Assembly: GCF_014697355.1 (NCBI RefSeq)
Contig: NZ_JACJRQ010000013.1
Location: 1-64,000, forward strand
DNA length: 64,000 nt
Reading direction: 5' to 3'
From: Nostoc calcicola FACHB-3891
Lineage (GTDB): Bacteria > Cyanobacteriota > Cyanobacteriia > Cyanobacteriales > Nostocaceae
In this document: piece after piece, positions 56,396-64,000 of the stretch
Layout: each line of letters starts with the position of its first letter
Position numbering within the stretch: the stretch's first letter is position 1
Program-made: the position numbers and the translations under genes
The notes under the pieces: model-generated
The model's input: only the letters and a program-made list of their open reading frames with translations
What the model was told of the DNA's origin: nothing
Databases searched by the model: none

Positions 56396-58975
56396 ATGCA
56401 CTACCTAACAAAAGCTTCTGAAATCCAGACACAAATTGCAAAATTCGCCTTGGCTAAAGTGCTGTGGTTAGATACAGAAGTAGCTAACTGGAACACTTAT
56501 TCTCCCAGATTATCATTAATTCAGATATTAGCAGAACCCGCAGATTCTACAGGAAAGTTTGCTTATATTCTCGATGTGTTGGATAAACCTGATTTTATTG
56601 CACTTTTTATTAGCCAAATCATGGTTAATTCTCAAATCGAGAAAGTATTTCACAATGCAAGTTTTGACTTAAAGTACTTGGGTGACAAATCTGCACAAAA
56701 TATTACCTGTACTCTGAAGCTAGCAAGAAAGATTACCCTCAAAACATTACAAACATCGAATTTAAAACTGAAAACTCTAGCAAGAGAACTTTGTCAATTT
56801 TCTCATGTAGATACAGAAGAAGGAACAAGCGACTGGGGAAAGCGTCCTCTCAGTGAAAAGCAGCTACATTATGCGGCGATGGATACAGTATATTTGGCTG
56901 CTGTTCATCGCCGTTTATTAGAAATTTATAACCCTAATTTTGTAAATAATATTTTTAATATGATGCCTCATGATTCCAAAAATACATCTTTAACAGCTAC
57001 TAAAGTCAGAGTCGCTTTTGAGTGTCCTCGCTTATTTTATTTACATCAAAAATTTGGCGGTAATACTTTATTCATACCACCAGATAATCACGTTGGCATT
57101 GGTAATAGTTTTCATCAATTAGCTGATAGTTTTATCAAACTAGCTGTTAGTGAATCAAGATTTACAGAAATATTCATAACTAGTACATCTCAATTAAATA
57201 TTGACAAAATTGACTCTCGTCTGCGACAGCTTTTTTATGAAATTAAATTTTCTACTTATCTAGAAAAGGCTGTTGAAAAAGATGCAAGTGCAGCGCAACC
57301 ACTCTACAAAGTTTGGCAAGGATTGCAAGGATTAATCAGACGCTTTGCAGAATTACTTGTTGTAAATCGACGTTATTGTAGTGCAGAAGCAGTTATTCGC
57401 AATACTTTTGTTTCTGGAGAACGTAAGCTTGAGCATTATTTTAAACTACCTGATGGCACACAACAAAGGGTAGGAGGTGAATTTGATTGCTTGGTCTATA
57501 ATTTTGAAATTAAGCGTTTGTGTGTGCTTGAATTTAAAACTTATCGCCCAGTAGATCCATCAGCACAATTGGCTCAAGTTGCTCTTTATAGTTACATGCT
57601 TTGGCAGCAGAAAAAGGTAGCAGTTGATTCGGCGGTTTATTGTGTTTTACCAGAGTTTAAAGAGTATCAATATTCTTGGGAACAGCTAGAAAGTAACGTG
57701 CATCAATTGATTCCCTATAAATTACATCAGATGCAGCAATGGCTGACTTGGGAACCACCTCATCCTAATTCGCCACCGCCAACAACTCAACCTTATCTAT
57801 GCGAAATTTGTCCTCAACAGCAAAAGTGTAAGAGTTTTTTTGTTTCGCCTGTTGTAGTTCAAGTATCTAGTTTAATATCAGAAGATGAGAATAATGGCGG
57901 GCAAGATGCCCACCTCACAAGAAGAAATACTGTTAATAGTGCTGATGCTATTGGTGAAGAATTGGTTACTACTTTGCAATCTTTTAAAATTAAGGTTGAT
58001 TACCAAGGTTCTATTCTTGGACCGGCTTTTATTAGGGTAAAGTTGAAACCGCATCTAGGTGTGAGTGTTAACTCAATTCTTCGCTTATCCAATGATTTAC
58101 AAGTACAGTTAGGGTTAGCTAATGCGCCTTTAATTACTCCACAAGCTGGTTATGTTAGCGTTGATTTGCCTCGTCCAGATCGGCAAATTGCGAGTTTTGA
58201 AAAGTATATTCAGCCGCAATTTTTACCTCCAACAATGCCTATAAAAATTGCTATTGGGGTGAGTATCGAAGGAGAGTTGGTAGAGGCTGATTTATCCGAT
58301 GCGAATACTTGTCATTTTTTAGTTGGTGGTACAACTGGTAGTGGTAAGAGTGAATTTCTACGATCGCTCCTCCTCAGTCTCCTCAACCGTCATTCCCCAG
58401 AATATCTGAAAATCGCCCTAGTTGACCCGAAAAGAGTCACATTTCCAGAGTTTGAGAAAATGCCCTGGTTATATTCGCCGGTTGTTAAAGATGGCGATCG
58501 CGCGATCGAACTTATGGAAGAATTAGTCGCAGAGATGGAATCGCGTTACCACCACTTTGAGAAAGCTGGGTGTGCCGATTTAAGTACTTACAACCAACGC
58601 TCCATTAGGATTTTACCTCGTATTGTCTGCATTTTTGATGAATATGCCGACTTTATGGCAGAAAAAGAAATCCGCACATCACTAGAACAAAGTATTAAAC
58701 GACTCGGAGCAATGGCACGAGCCGCAGGAATTCATCTAATTATTGCCACTCAACGCCCAGAAGCCAAGGTTGTGACACCGATAATCCGCTCAAACCTACC
58801 AGGGCGAGTTGCTCTGCGTACTGCTAGTGAAGCAGACTCTGCGATCGTCTTGGGGGGAAAACAAACAGCAGCAGCTTATCTATTGGGCAAAGGCGATTTA
58901 CTCTACCAAATAGGCGCTCAAATATACCGCTTACAAAGCTTATTTGTCAAAAATATTCAGTTGCCATCAGCATAG
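56396..58975 (+). CDS. RNase D-like exonuclease + Cas4/RecB-like nuclease + FtsK translocase fusion
   Basis: An 859-residue polypeptide with three modules. 1-185: DEDDy 3'-5' exonuclease (VLWLDTEVANW, FHNASFDLKYLG, YAAMDTVYL with Tyr four before Asp). 195-485: PD-(D/E)XK nuclease with GGEFDCLVYN and LCVLEFKTYRP, and a Cas4/AddB-like Cys set (ECPRLFYL, then CEICPQQQKC) suited to a 4Fe-4S cluster. 520-859: FtsK alpha/beta domain (GPAFIRVKLKPHLGVSVNSI) and motor with Walker A GGTTGSGKSE (about 642) and Walker B IVCIFDEYADF, but no membrane part and no gamma domain. A DNA motor joined to two nuclease types suggests DNA processing, repair or defence against foreign DNA. I know no described system with this exact layout. 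Confidence 0.9.
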   Translation: MHYLTKASEIQTQIAKFALAKVLWLDTEVANWNTYSPRLSLIQILAEPADSTGKFAYILDVLDKPDFIALFISQIMVNSQIEKVFHNASFDLKYLGDKSAQNITCTLKLARKITLKTLQTSNLKLKTLARELCQFSHVDTEEGTSDWGKRPLSEKQLHYAAMDTVYLAAVHRRLLEIYNPNFVNNIFNMMPHDSKNTSLTATKVRVAFECPRLFYLHQKFGGNTLFIPPDNHVGIGNSFHQLADSFIKLAVSESRFTEIFITSTSQLNIDKIDSRLRQLFYEIKFSTYLEKAVEKDASAAQPLYKVWQGLQGLIRRFAELLVVNRRYCSAEAVIRNTFVSGERKLEHYFKLPDGTQQRVGGEFDCLVYNFEIKRLCVLEFKTYRPVDPSAQLAQVALYSYMLWQQKKVAVDSAVYCVLPEFKEYQYSWEQLESNVHQLIPYKLHQMQQWLTWEPPHPNSPPPTTQPYLCEICPQQQKCKSFFVSPVVVQVSSLISEDENNGGQDAHLTRRNTVNSADAIGEELVTTLQSFKIKVDYQGSILGPAFIRVKLKPHLGVSVNSILRLSNDLQVQLGLANAPLITPQAGYVSVDLPRPDRQIASFEKYIQPQFLPPTMPIKIAIGVSIEGELVEADLSDANTCHFLVGGTTGSGKSEFLRSLLLSLLNRHSPEYLKIALVDPKRVTFPEFEKMPWLYSPVVKDGDRAIELMEELVAEMESRYHHFEKAGCADLSTYNQRSIRILPRIVCIFDEYADFMAEKEIRTSLEQSIKRLGAMARAAGIHLIIATQRPEAKVVTPIIRSNLPGRVALRTASEADSAIVLGGKQTAAAYLLGKGDLLYQIGAQIYRLQSLFVKNIQLPSA
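57896..57918. repeat. GGGCA-TGCCC palindromic repeat inside the fusion gene linker
   Basis: GGCGGGCAAGATGCCCACCT, then CAC, is a palindromic word I know as a dispersed repeat in Nostoc genomes. It lies in frame in the linker between the nuclease and FtsK modules (GGQDAHLTRRN). Confidence 0.55.
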
Positions 58976-59306
58976 AGGATATTTCAAAAGTCATATTGAA
59001 TACTCGAATCCTAGTTTTAGGGTAGCAGACAGGAAGTTACAGTAATTCTTCTCCCCACTCCTTGTTATTGGAACTTTCTAAAAAACTAGTACCAAATCAG
59101 GCTAAAATTCAGTACAAGCTAATGCATTAATATATTGCACTATTTTACGTCAAGGTTGTCATTAGTCATTAGTCATTGGGCATCAGTTATTAATTATTCT
59201 CCTCTGCCCCTTTACCACCCCCACTCCCCACTCCCCACTCTCTATTTTTCAGTTAGATAGTCTAAATTTAGATTTGACATATTTATCCTTTTAACAACCT
59301 AAAAAT
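58976..59306. other. Spacer with short repeats before pyrFE
   Basis: CATTAGTCATTAGTCATTGG units (about 59158-59190) and CCCCACTCCCCACTCC units (about 59217-59243) are present; the rest is AT-rich without a gene. Confidence 0.65.
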
Positions 59307-60740
59307 ATGAATTTTTTTGATAAATTGAATCGAAATATTTTGCAAAATCAAAGTTTACTATTTGTAGGACTCGATCCTAATCCAGAAATGATGCCTACTC
59401 GTTATGAATCTGAGGATATCATTGCTGGTTTGTGGGAGTGGTTACAATTCATTATTTCTGAAACATCTGATTTCGTTTGTGCTTATAAACCGACATTTGG
59501 CTTTTACGAAGCATTAGGTACTCCAGGTTTAGAACTACTGCACAAAACTTTAGCAGCTATTCCAGCCCACATCCCAATTATTTTAGATGCCAAACACAGT
59601 GACTTAAATACGAGCAACATTTTCGCTCGTACTGTGTTTACAGAATGGCAAGTAGATGCAATCACCCTCAGTCCTTATACAGGACAAGATCATGTCGTAC
59701 CTTTTTTGATCTATGCTGATAAAGCAGTGTTTATTTTATGCTGTACTTCTAATCCAGGAGCAGAAGCTTTACAACAGTATCCCACAAACGAATCACCTCT
59801 TTATTTGCAGGTAGTAAAAGAATCAAAAACCTGGGGAACTCCAGAACAATTGGGTTTGGAAGTAGGAACTACAAATTCTGAAGTTTTGGCACTTATTCGA
59901 GCAGTTGCTCCTGAAAGAATTATTATGGCGCGTAGCATCTGGGCGGAGGGAGCAAACCTGAAGGAAATTTTAGAAGCTGGCTTAAATACGAATGGTGATG
60001 GTTTGCTGATTCCTGTTCCTCAAGATATGTTGGTAAGCCCACAATTACCTGAGGAAATTCAGTCTTTACGCGCAGAAATTAATCAAATCAAAACTGAAAT
60101 TATTCACGAAAATTCTACTTGTTCTGTGTGGTTTCCTGATGTTTGTTTGCTAAATCAGCATCCCCAACAGGATTTAATTTTGCAACTTTATGACATTGAC
60201 TGCATTATGTTTGGTAACTTTGTCCAAGCATCAGGAGCCGTATTTCCTTATTACATCGACTTACGCAAAATTATTTCCAATCCCCAAGTTTTTAATCAGG
60301 TTCTCACTGCTTATGAGGAGATTTTGAAGAACCTGAATTTTGATAGGTTAGCAGGTATTCCCTATGGTTCTTTACCAACTGCAACTGGTTTATCTTTACG
60401 CCTTAATTGTCCGATGGTTTTTCCCCGTAAAGAGGTAAAAGCCCACGGAACTCGAAAAGTAATTGAGGGTAATTTTCATCCTGGTGAAACGGTTGTAGTA
60501 GTTGATGATATTCTTATCAGTGGTAAAAGTGTGATGGAAGGAGCAGAAAAGTTAGAATCAGCAGGATTAAATGTTAATGATATTGTGGTATTTATCGATC
60601 ACGAACAAGGTGTGAAAGATAGATTACAGCAAAATGGTTATCGTGGTCATGCGGTTTTAACTCTTTCGGAAATTACCAATACTCTATATCAAGCAGGAAG
60701 GATAAATGATGAGCAATTTTTAGCTTTTACTGAAAATTAG
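59307..60740 (+). CDS. pyrFE: Bifunctional orotidine-5'-phosphate decarboxylase / orotate phosphoribosyltransferase
   Basis: A 477-residue fusion of the last two enzymes of UMP synthesis. The N-terminal OMPDC half (1-260) has LLFVGLDPNPEMMPTRYE, the Lys in CAYKPTFGFYEALG and the catalytic ILDAKHSDLNTSNIFA, which reads Lys-His-Ser-Asp where most type-2 enzymes have Lys-Arg-Gly-Asp. The C-terminal OPRT half (280-477) has GIPYGSLPTATGLSL, the PRPP loop VVVVDDILISGKS and the KEVKAHGTRK flexible loop. The order, decarboxylase first, is that of cyanobacterial fusions rather than eukaryotic UMPS. Confidence 0.93.
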   Translation: MNFFDKLNRNILQNQSLLFVGLDPNPEMMPTRYESEDIIAGLWEWLQFIISETSDFVCAYKPTFGFYEALGTPGLELLHKTLAAIPAHIPIILDAKHSDLNTSNIFARTVFTEWQVDAITLSPYTGQDHVVPFLIYADKAVFILCCTSNPGAEALQQYPTNESPLYLQVVKESKTWGTPEQLGLEVGTTNSEVLALIRAVAPERIIMARSIWAEGANLKEILEAGLNTNGDGLLIPVPQDMLVSPQLPEEIQSLRAEINQIKTEIIHENSTCSVWFPDVCLLNQHPQQDLILQLYDIDCIMFGNFVQASGAVFPYYIDLRKIISNPQVFNQVLTAYEEILKNLNFDRLAGIPYGSLPTATGLSLRLNCPMVFPRKEVKAHGTRKVIEGNFHPGETVVVVDDILISGKSVMEGAEKLESAGLNVNDIVVFIDHEQGVKDRLQQNGYRGHAVLTLSEITNTLYQAGRINDEQFLAFTEN

Positions 60741-60747
60741 AATTTGA

Positions 60748-60774
60748 GTAGAGACGCGATTAATCGCGTCTCTA
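60748..60774. repeat. GACGCGAT-ATCGCGTC palindrome, second copy
   Basis: AGAGACGCGATT and its exact reverse complement are adjacent (60750-60773) just after the pyrFE stop; a sister of the copy at 48943. Confidence 0.9.
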
Positions 60775-60810
60775 GGGAAATATTTTGTCGTTTTACAAAA
60801 TTTATTAAAT

Positions 60811-61911
60811 ATGAATGTTTCGCTCAATCAACTACTTAAGTGGTTAATTTTGACGCTGCTATTTCCTTTAGTTTTTCTCAATGCTTGGCTAGGATTCCGG
60901 CTTTTTCAAAATTTGCAACCTGTGGTGACAATTCTTTTATTGGCTACTTTGTTGGCGTTCATTTTAAACTATCCTGTTTCAATTCTCCAACGGCGAGGAG
61001 TTAAACGCAACTATGCAGTAGCATTAGTTTTTATATTAGCAAGCCTAATTTTTATAGCCTTGGGTATTATTTTATTACCTATGGTTTTAGAGCAATTTAA
61101 TGAGATGGCTAAAGTCCTTCCCCAATGGATTGATTCTAGCGAAGAAAAACTTGAGATTTTAAATCAGTGGTTTTCTAGTCATAAATTAAATGTAAATCTC
61201 AGACAATTATTAATAAAAATTACTGAGCAATTGCCCCATGAATTAGAGTTCATCTCAGATAAGCTTTTAAGCATTATTATTGATACAATTGATAATATAT
61301 CTGAGGCGCTAATTATTGTAGTGCTGACTTTTTACCTATTGTTAGATGGGCCGAGAATCTGGGAAGGATTATTTAAGAAATTACCTGGAACTTTTGCTCA
61401 AAAAGTCAGCCAGTCGATTCAGCAAAATTTCCAAAATTACTTGATTGGTCAAGGAACTTTGGCTTTGCTGATGGGAGTTTCAGAAACATTACTGTTTTTA
61501 GTTTTCCAAGTCCAGTTTGCTTTACTATTTGGTTTGGGGGTTGGGCTTTTGAGCTTAATTCCCTTTGGTGATGTTGTTAGTCTTGTTGTAATAACTTTAA
61601 TCATAGCCTCACATAACTTTTGGCTAGCAGTCAAAGTTTTTGCGGTAGCTGTTGTAATTGACCAGTTAATCGATCAGGCGATCGCACCTCGCCTTTTGGG
61701 TAAATTTACTGGTATTCGCCCAATATGGGTATTAATTGCTTTGCTTGTGGGCACCAATATTGGCGGAGTCTTAGGTTTGGTAATCGCTGTACCTGTAGCT
61801 GGTTTTATTAAAGATGCAGCAGATGGTTTTTCTAAATCTGGCGATTCTGAGAATGTAGTTGAAGTTGAACCAGCATCAGAATTGTTACCAAAGGAATCAA
61901 TATCCCAATGA
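60811..61911 (+). CDS. AI-2E-family transporter (PerM/YdiK-like)
   Basis: A 366-residue membrane protein with about eight hydrophobic segments and the AI-2E family pattern: paired N-terminal segments, a helical soluble stretch (residues 95-160), then FYLLLDGPRIWEGLFKKLPG and FGLGVGLLSLIPFGDVVSLV, and RLLGKFTGIRPIWVLIALLV. Substrate not indicated; the family name does not prove AI-2 transport. Confidence 0.9.
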   Translation: MNVSLNQLLKWLILTLLFPLVFLNAWLGFRLFQNLQPVVTILLLATLLAFILNYPVSILQRRGVKRNYAVALVFILASLIFIALGIILLPMVLEQFNEMAKVLPQWIDSSEEKLEILNQWFSSHKLNVNLRQLLIKITEQLPHELEFISDKLLSIIIDTIDNISEALIIVVLTFYLLLDGPRIWEGLFKKLPGTFAQKVSQSIQQNFQNYLIGQGTLALLMGVSETLLFLVFQVQFALLFGLGVGLLSLIPFGDVVSLVVITLIIASHNFWLAVKVFAVAVVIDQLIDQAIAPRLLGKFTGIRPIWVLIALLVGTNIGGVLGLVIAVPVAGFIKDAADGFSKSGDSENVVEVEPASELLPKESISQ

Positions 61912-61975
61912 GCCATTTGTCATTTGTCATTTGTCCTTTGGAAATAACTAATGACCAGTGACCAATGACTAATGA
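61912..61975. repeat. Inverted GTCATTTGTCA / TGACTAATGAC repeats
   Basis: CATTTGTCATTTGTCATTTG faces GACCAGTGACCAATGACTAA, building a hairpin in the short gap between the two converging genes. Confidence 0.85.
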
Positions 61976-63454
61976 CTATTTTTCTGTGTTTAGTTGCTCT
62001 CGTTGCTTGCCATATTCCCGCAGTTGTTTCAAGAGGTTTTCTTGGGATGAATTAGGGATAGGCTGACTAGGAATTAATTCAGGGTTCGTGGTGCTAGTCT
62101 CAAAAGCAGGAGGTTGATTAATTGCATGAACGTTAGGATTTATCTGGAATTTAGTCTCTGGTAAAGGTAACTTCAAAAGCGGTTTTTTATCAGATACTTC
62201 CTCTTGAATTACTACTGGGGTACGAATTATATTATTTGGTTTACTCACAGCAGTTTTTACCGAATCCAAAGTAGTAGCAACCTGCACTTGTTGCTGCATC
62301 TGTTGTGTAGAAGATACTAAACTACTTAGACCATTTACGAGTTGCCGCAGATTTTGTCGGAAAGTAGGATCGCCTGTCAATTCATCCAAATCAGATGTAA
62401 TTTTTTGCGTATTTTCAAATGTTACCCGTGCTGAATCTAAAGTTTGTTGCAATACCACGATATTCTTTGGATCGTTTAAGGTTTTAGAAGCATCACGTAA
62501 ATTAGCTGAAGCTTGTGCTGCATTATTGGAGAGGGCTTCTAAATTGTTTAGTAATTCTCCTTGAGTCAAGCGATTGACTGCTGGCGATAGGCTACTAACT
62601 GTAACACGTAATTGATTGCTAGTTTCAGTAATATTGTTCAGCGCACCAACCAGCGAAGAACGATTTGTTACCACCAAACTATCTAGGTTGCTCAGCAATC
62701 GATTCGCTTGAATTGCAGTTGCACCAAATTGATTAACTGTTTCAGTTGCGGATACATTAAGTTGGTTAGTCGCCCGCTGCACTGAATTAGCAGTGGCTGA
62801 AAATGTATTTAATTGTTGTCGCAAACTTTTAGTCAAACCTCTTAGATCCTGACTTAAATCTGTGAAACTGCTTGCTGCGACTGTAGTGGCTTCCAAAACT
62901 CCATTGACATTTTTATAAAATTGTGGGTTATTGTATACACCAGTTAACTCAGTTGAACTGCGAATTAGTTCATCAACACTGATGCCAACCTGACCTTTTA
63001 ATCGAGAGCCATTACAAATTATCAGGCTAGAATTACAATTTTTCTCTAGAGGTTTGGCGATCGCAACTCCAGTGGGAAGTGTTGTTTTTGGTGTGATGTC
63101 AATAATACTTTCGCTAATTAGTCCGGTTTGATTAGCTTCTATGACTACATTTCGGGGAATAATTAGGTCAGTTTGGACAATTTCAACCTCTACATCAATG
63201 GAATTTGCTCCTGGTTTAACCTTGGAAATATTTCCTACCTTAACACCACGATAGCGGACTGGCGTTCCTTTTTGCATTCCCCCAGCGTTAGCAAATTCAA
63301 TAATAGCTTTGTATGAACCGCGAGTAGCGTTAAATCTATTTAACCACAGGAAGAGTATTGCAAATACCCCTAATCCTAGCAGGACTAACAATCCCACAGA
63401 ACCTTCTCGAAATGTTCGTCCAGAAGCGAAGCGGCTTGTCATTAAACCTCGCAT
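61976..63454 (-). CDS. MCE-domain (MlaD-like) protein
   Basis: A 492-residue protein with one N-terminal membrane segment (SVGLLVLLGLGVFAILFLWL) and an MCE domain at about 40-130 (YKAIIEFANAGGMQKGTPVR, then YRGVKVGNISKV). The long C-terminal part is helical and coiled-coil-like, with repeated NNITETSNQLRVTVSSL-type segments and a Pro-rich tail. MCE proteins bring lipids from or to the outer membrane with an ABC transporter. The adjacent ATPase gene, upstream on the same strand, supports that. Confidence 0.92.
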   Translation of the reverse strand: MRGLMTSRFASGRTFREGSVGLLVLLGLGVFAILFLWLNRFNATRGSYKAIIEFANAGGMQKGTPVRYRGVKVGNISKVKPGANSIDVEVEIVQTDLIIPRNVVIEANQTGLISESIIDITPKTTLPTGVAIAKPLEKNCNSSLIICNGSRLKGQVGISVDELIRSSTELTGVYNNPQFYKNVNGVLEATTVAASSFTDLSQDLRGLTKSLRQQLNTFSATANSVQRATNQLNVSATETVNQFGATAIQANRLLSNLDSLVVTNRSSLVGALNNITETSNQLRVTVSSLSPAVNRLTQGELLNNLEALSNNAAQASANLRDASKTLNDPKNIVVLQQTLDSARVTFENTQKITSDLDELTGDPTFRQNLRQLVNGLSSLVSSTQQMQQQVQVATTLDSVKTAVSKPNNIIRTPVVIQEEVSDKKPLLKLPLPETKFQINPNVHAINQPPAFETSTTNPELIPSQPIPNSSQENLLKQLREYGKQREQLNTEK

Positions 63455-63479
63455 TTTTTACCTCCACCCAATAATTAGT

Positions 63480-63655
63480 TAAAAGTTATAAGTTATAAGT
63501 TAGGAGTTAGGAATTACGAGTTAAGAATTAGGAGTTAAGAGTTAGGAATTATGAATTAGGGGTTAAGAATTAGGAGTTGAATTTTACTCTTAACTTTTAA
63601 CTCTTAACTTTTAACTCCTAACTCTTCACTCCTAACTCTTCACTCTTAATTTTTT
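63480..63655. repeat. Inverted TTAGGAGTTA / ACTCCTAACT short repeats
   Basis: GTTAGGAGTTAGGAATTACG and related units face TAACTCTTAACTTTTAACTC and CCTAACTCTTCACTC units; the whole gap between the MCE and ATPase genes is repeat. Confidence 0.92.
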
Positions 63656-64000
63656 ACCCAGCTACCTGAATTGGCCCTTGGACACTTCCACTAATGAATT
63701 GCTTGATCAAAGGATTTTCTGTGCTGTATATTTCACTAACTGTACCCTGCCACTGTACTCTACCTTCATACAAAAATATAAGTCTATCAGTTGTACGGCG
63801 TATAGTACTATCTTGGTGAGTAACAACAGCATAGGTGCTACAGACTCCATGTGTACATTGCAAACAGCGGATTAAATCTTCTATTACTGTTGAAGCAATC
63901 GGATCGAGTCCGGCTGTTGGTTCATCGTACAGTAAAACTTCTGCACCTTCTTTAGGATTATCGGGGTTAGACATAATCGCACGGGCAAAACTGACTCGCT
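63654..64000 (-). CDS. ABC transporter ATP-binding protein, MlaF-like (partial)
   Basis: This is the C-terminal 115 codons, cut by the window end. The end of the signature region (RVSFARAIMSNP), Walker B VLLYDEPTAGLDP, and the switch His in VVTHQDST are present. An acidic insert (DNPKEGA) lies between signature and Walker B. It is the likely motor for the MCE protein just downstream, in the Mla/TGD-type lipid transport system. The frame reads on past 63974 without a stop, so the start lies beyond the window. Confidence 0.92.
   Translation of the reverse strand, partial: RVSFARAIMSNPDNPKEGAEVLLYDEPTAGLDPIASTVIEDLIRCLQCTHGVCSTYAVVTHQDSTIRRTTDRLIFLYEGRVQWQGTVSEIYSTENPLIKQFISGSVQGPIQVAG

Noticed and set aside
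63654..63974. Complete 106-residue ATP-binding protein starting at 63974
   Set aside because: The frame continues upstream to the window edge with the ABC signature region, so the ATG at 63974 is internal and the gene is truncated by the window.

Overview
The window comes from a filamentous, Nostoc/Anabaena-type cyanobacterium. It opens with the end of a photosystem II D2 gene, carries many GCGATCGC (HIP1) octamers, has intergenic spaces packed with short tandem repeats of the kind typical of Nostocales (TTAGGAGT, GAATTCAG and TGACCAA types), and contains cyanobacterium-specific families such as an SLH-OprB porin, a DUF3352 protein, a TIGR03792 protein and a fused PyrF-PyrE. No rRNA, tRNA or CRISPR array was recognised. 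All family names rest on reading motifs and on memory; no database search was run.

Layout. 1-12.3 kb is mostly core: psbD end, a terminator-ended structured RNA that resembles the HEARO/IscB omega RNA family, a pterin dehydratase, a porin, an Rrf2 regulator next to cysK, a J-domain protein, a three-domain PTPS/QueD-like protein, a methyltransferase/PrsW pair, mscL and a DUF3352 protein. 12.5-13.4 kb is an IS5-type insertion sequence whose transposase is split in two frames. 13.9-19.7 kb looks like a small natural-product locus: a peptide made of twelve 11-residue repeats, a cytochrome P450, a 2OG-Fe(II) oxygenase, a MATE exporter and an O-methyltransferase. Copies of one MITE-like repeat lie on both sides of the enzyme genes. 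20.6-23.3 kb is an M1 aminopeptidase with HEAT repeats.

24.2-33.6 kb is an exopolysaccharide cluster (three GT4 glycosyltransferases, Wzc-like tyrosine kinase, Wzy-like polymerase, Wzx-like flippase). After an ABC1 kinase, 36.4-47.0 kb holds a second, mostly minus-strand glycan cluster with GT-A-like proteins (three tandem paralogues), a GT10 enzyme, two GT4 enzymes and an ABC exporter fused to two HisKA-like domains.

47.4-52.7 kb is housekeeping (gloB, rplI, intein-containing dnaB, FKBP, phasin-like). 53.3-59.0 kb is a tight three-gene operon: a winged-helix-like protein, a P-loop ATPase, and one 859-residue polypeptide that joins an RNase D-type exonuclease, a Cas4/RecB-like nuclease with a Cys cluster, and an FtsK translocase. 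The window ends with pyrFE, an AI-2E family membrane protein, and an MCE protein with its ABC ATPase (cut by the window end).

The two best candidates for undescribed biology are the repeat-peptide/P450/oxygenase/methyltransferase locus and the ATPase plus exonuclease-nuclease-translocase operon. The orphan omega-like RNA and the ABC-HisKA fusion come next.
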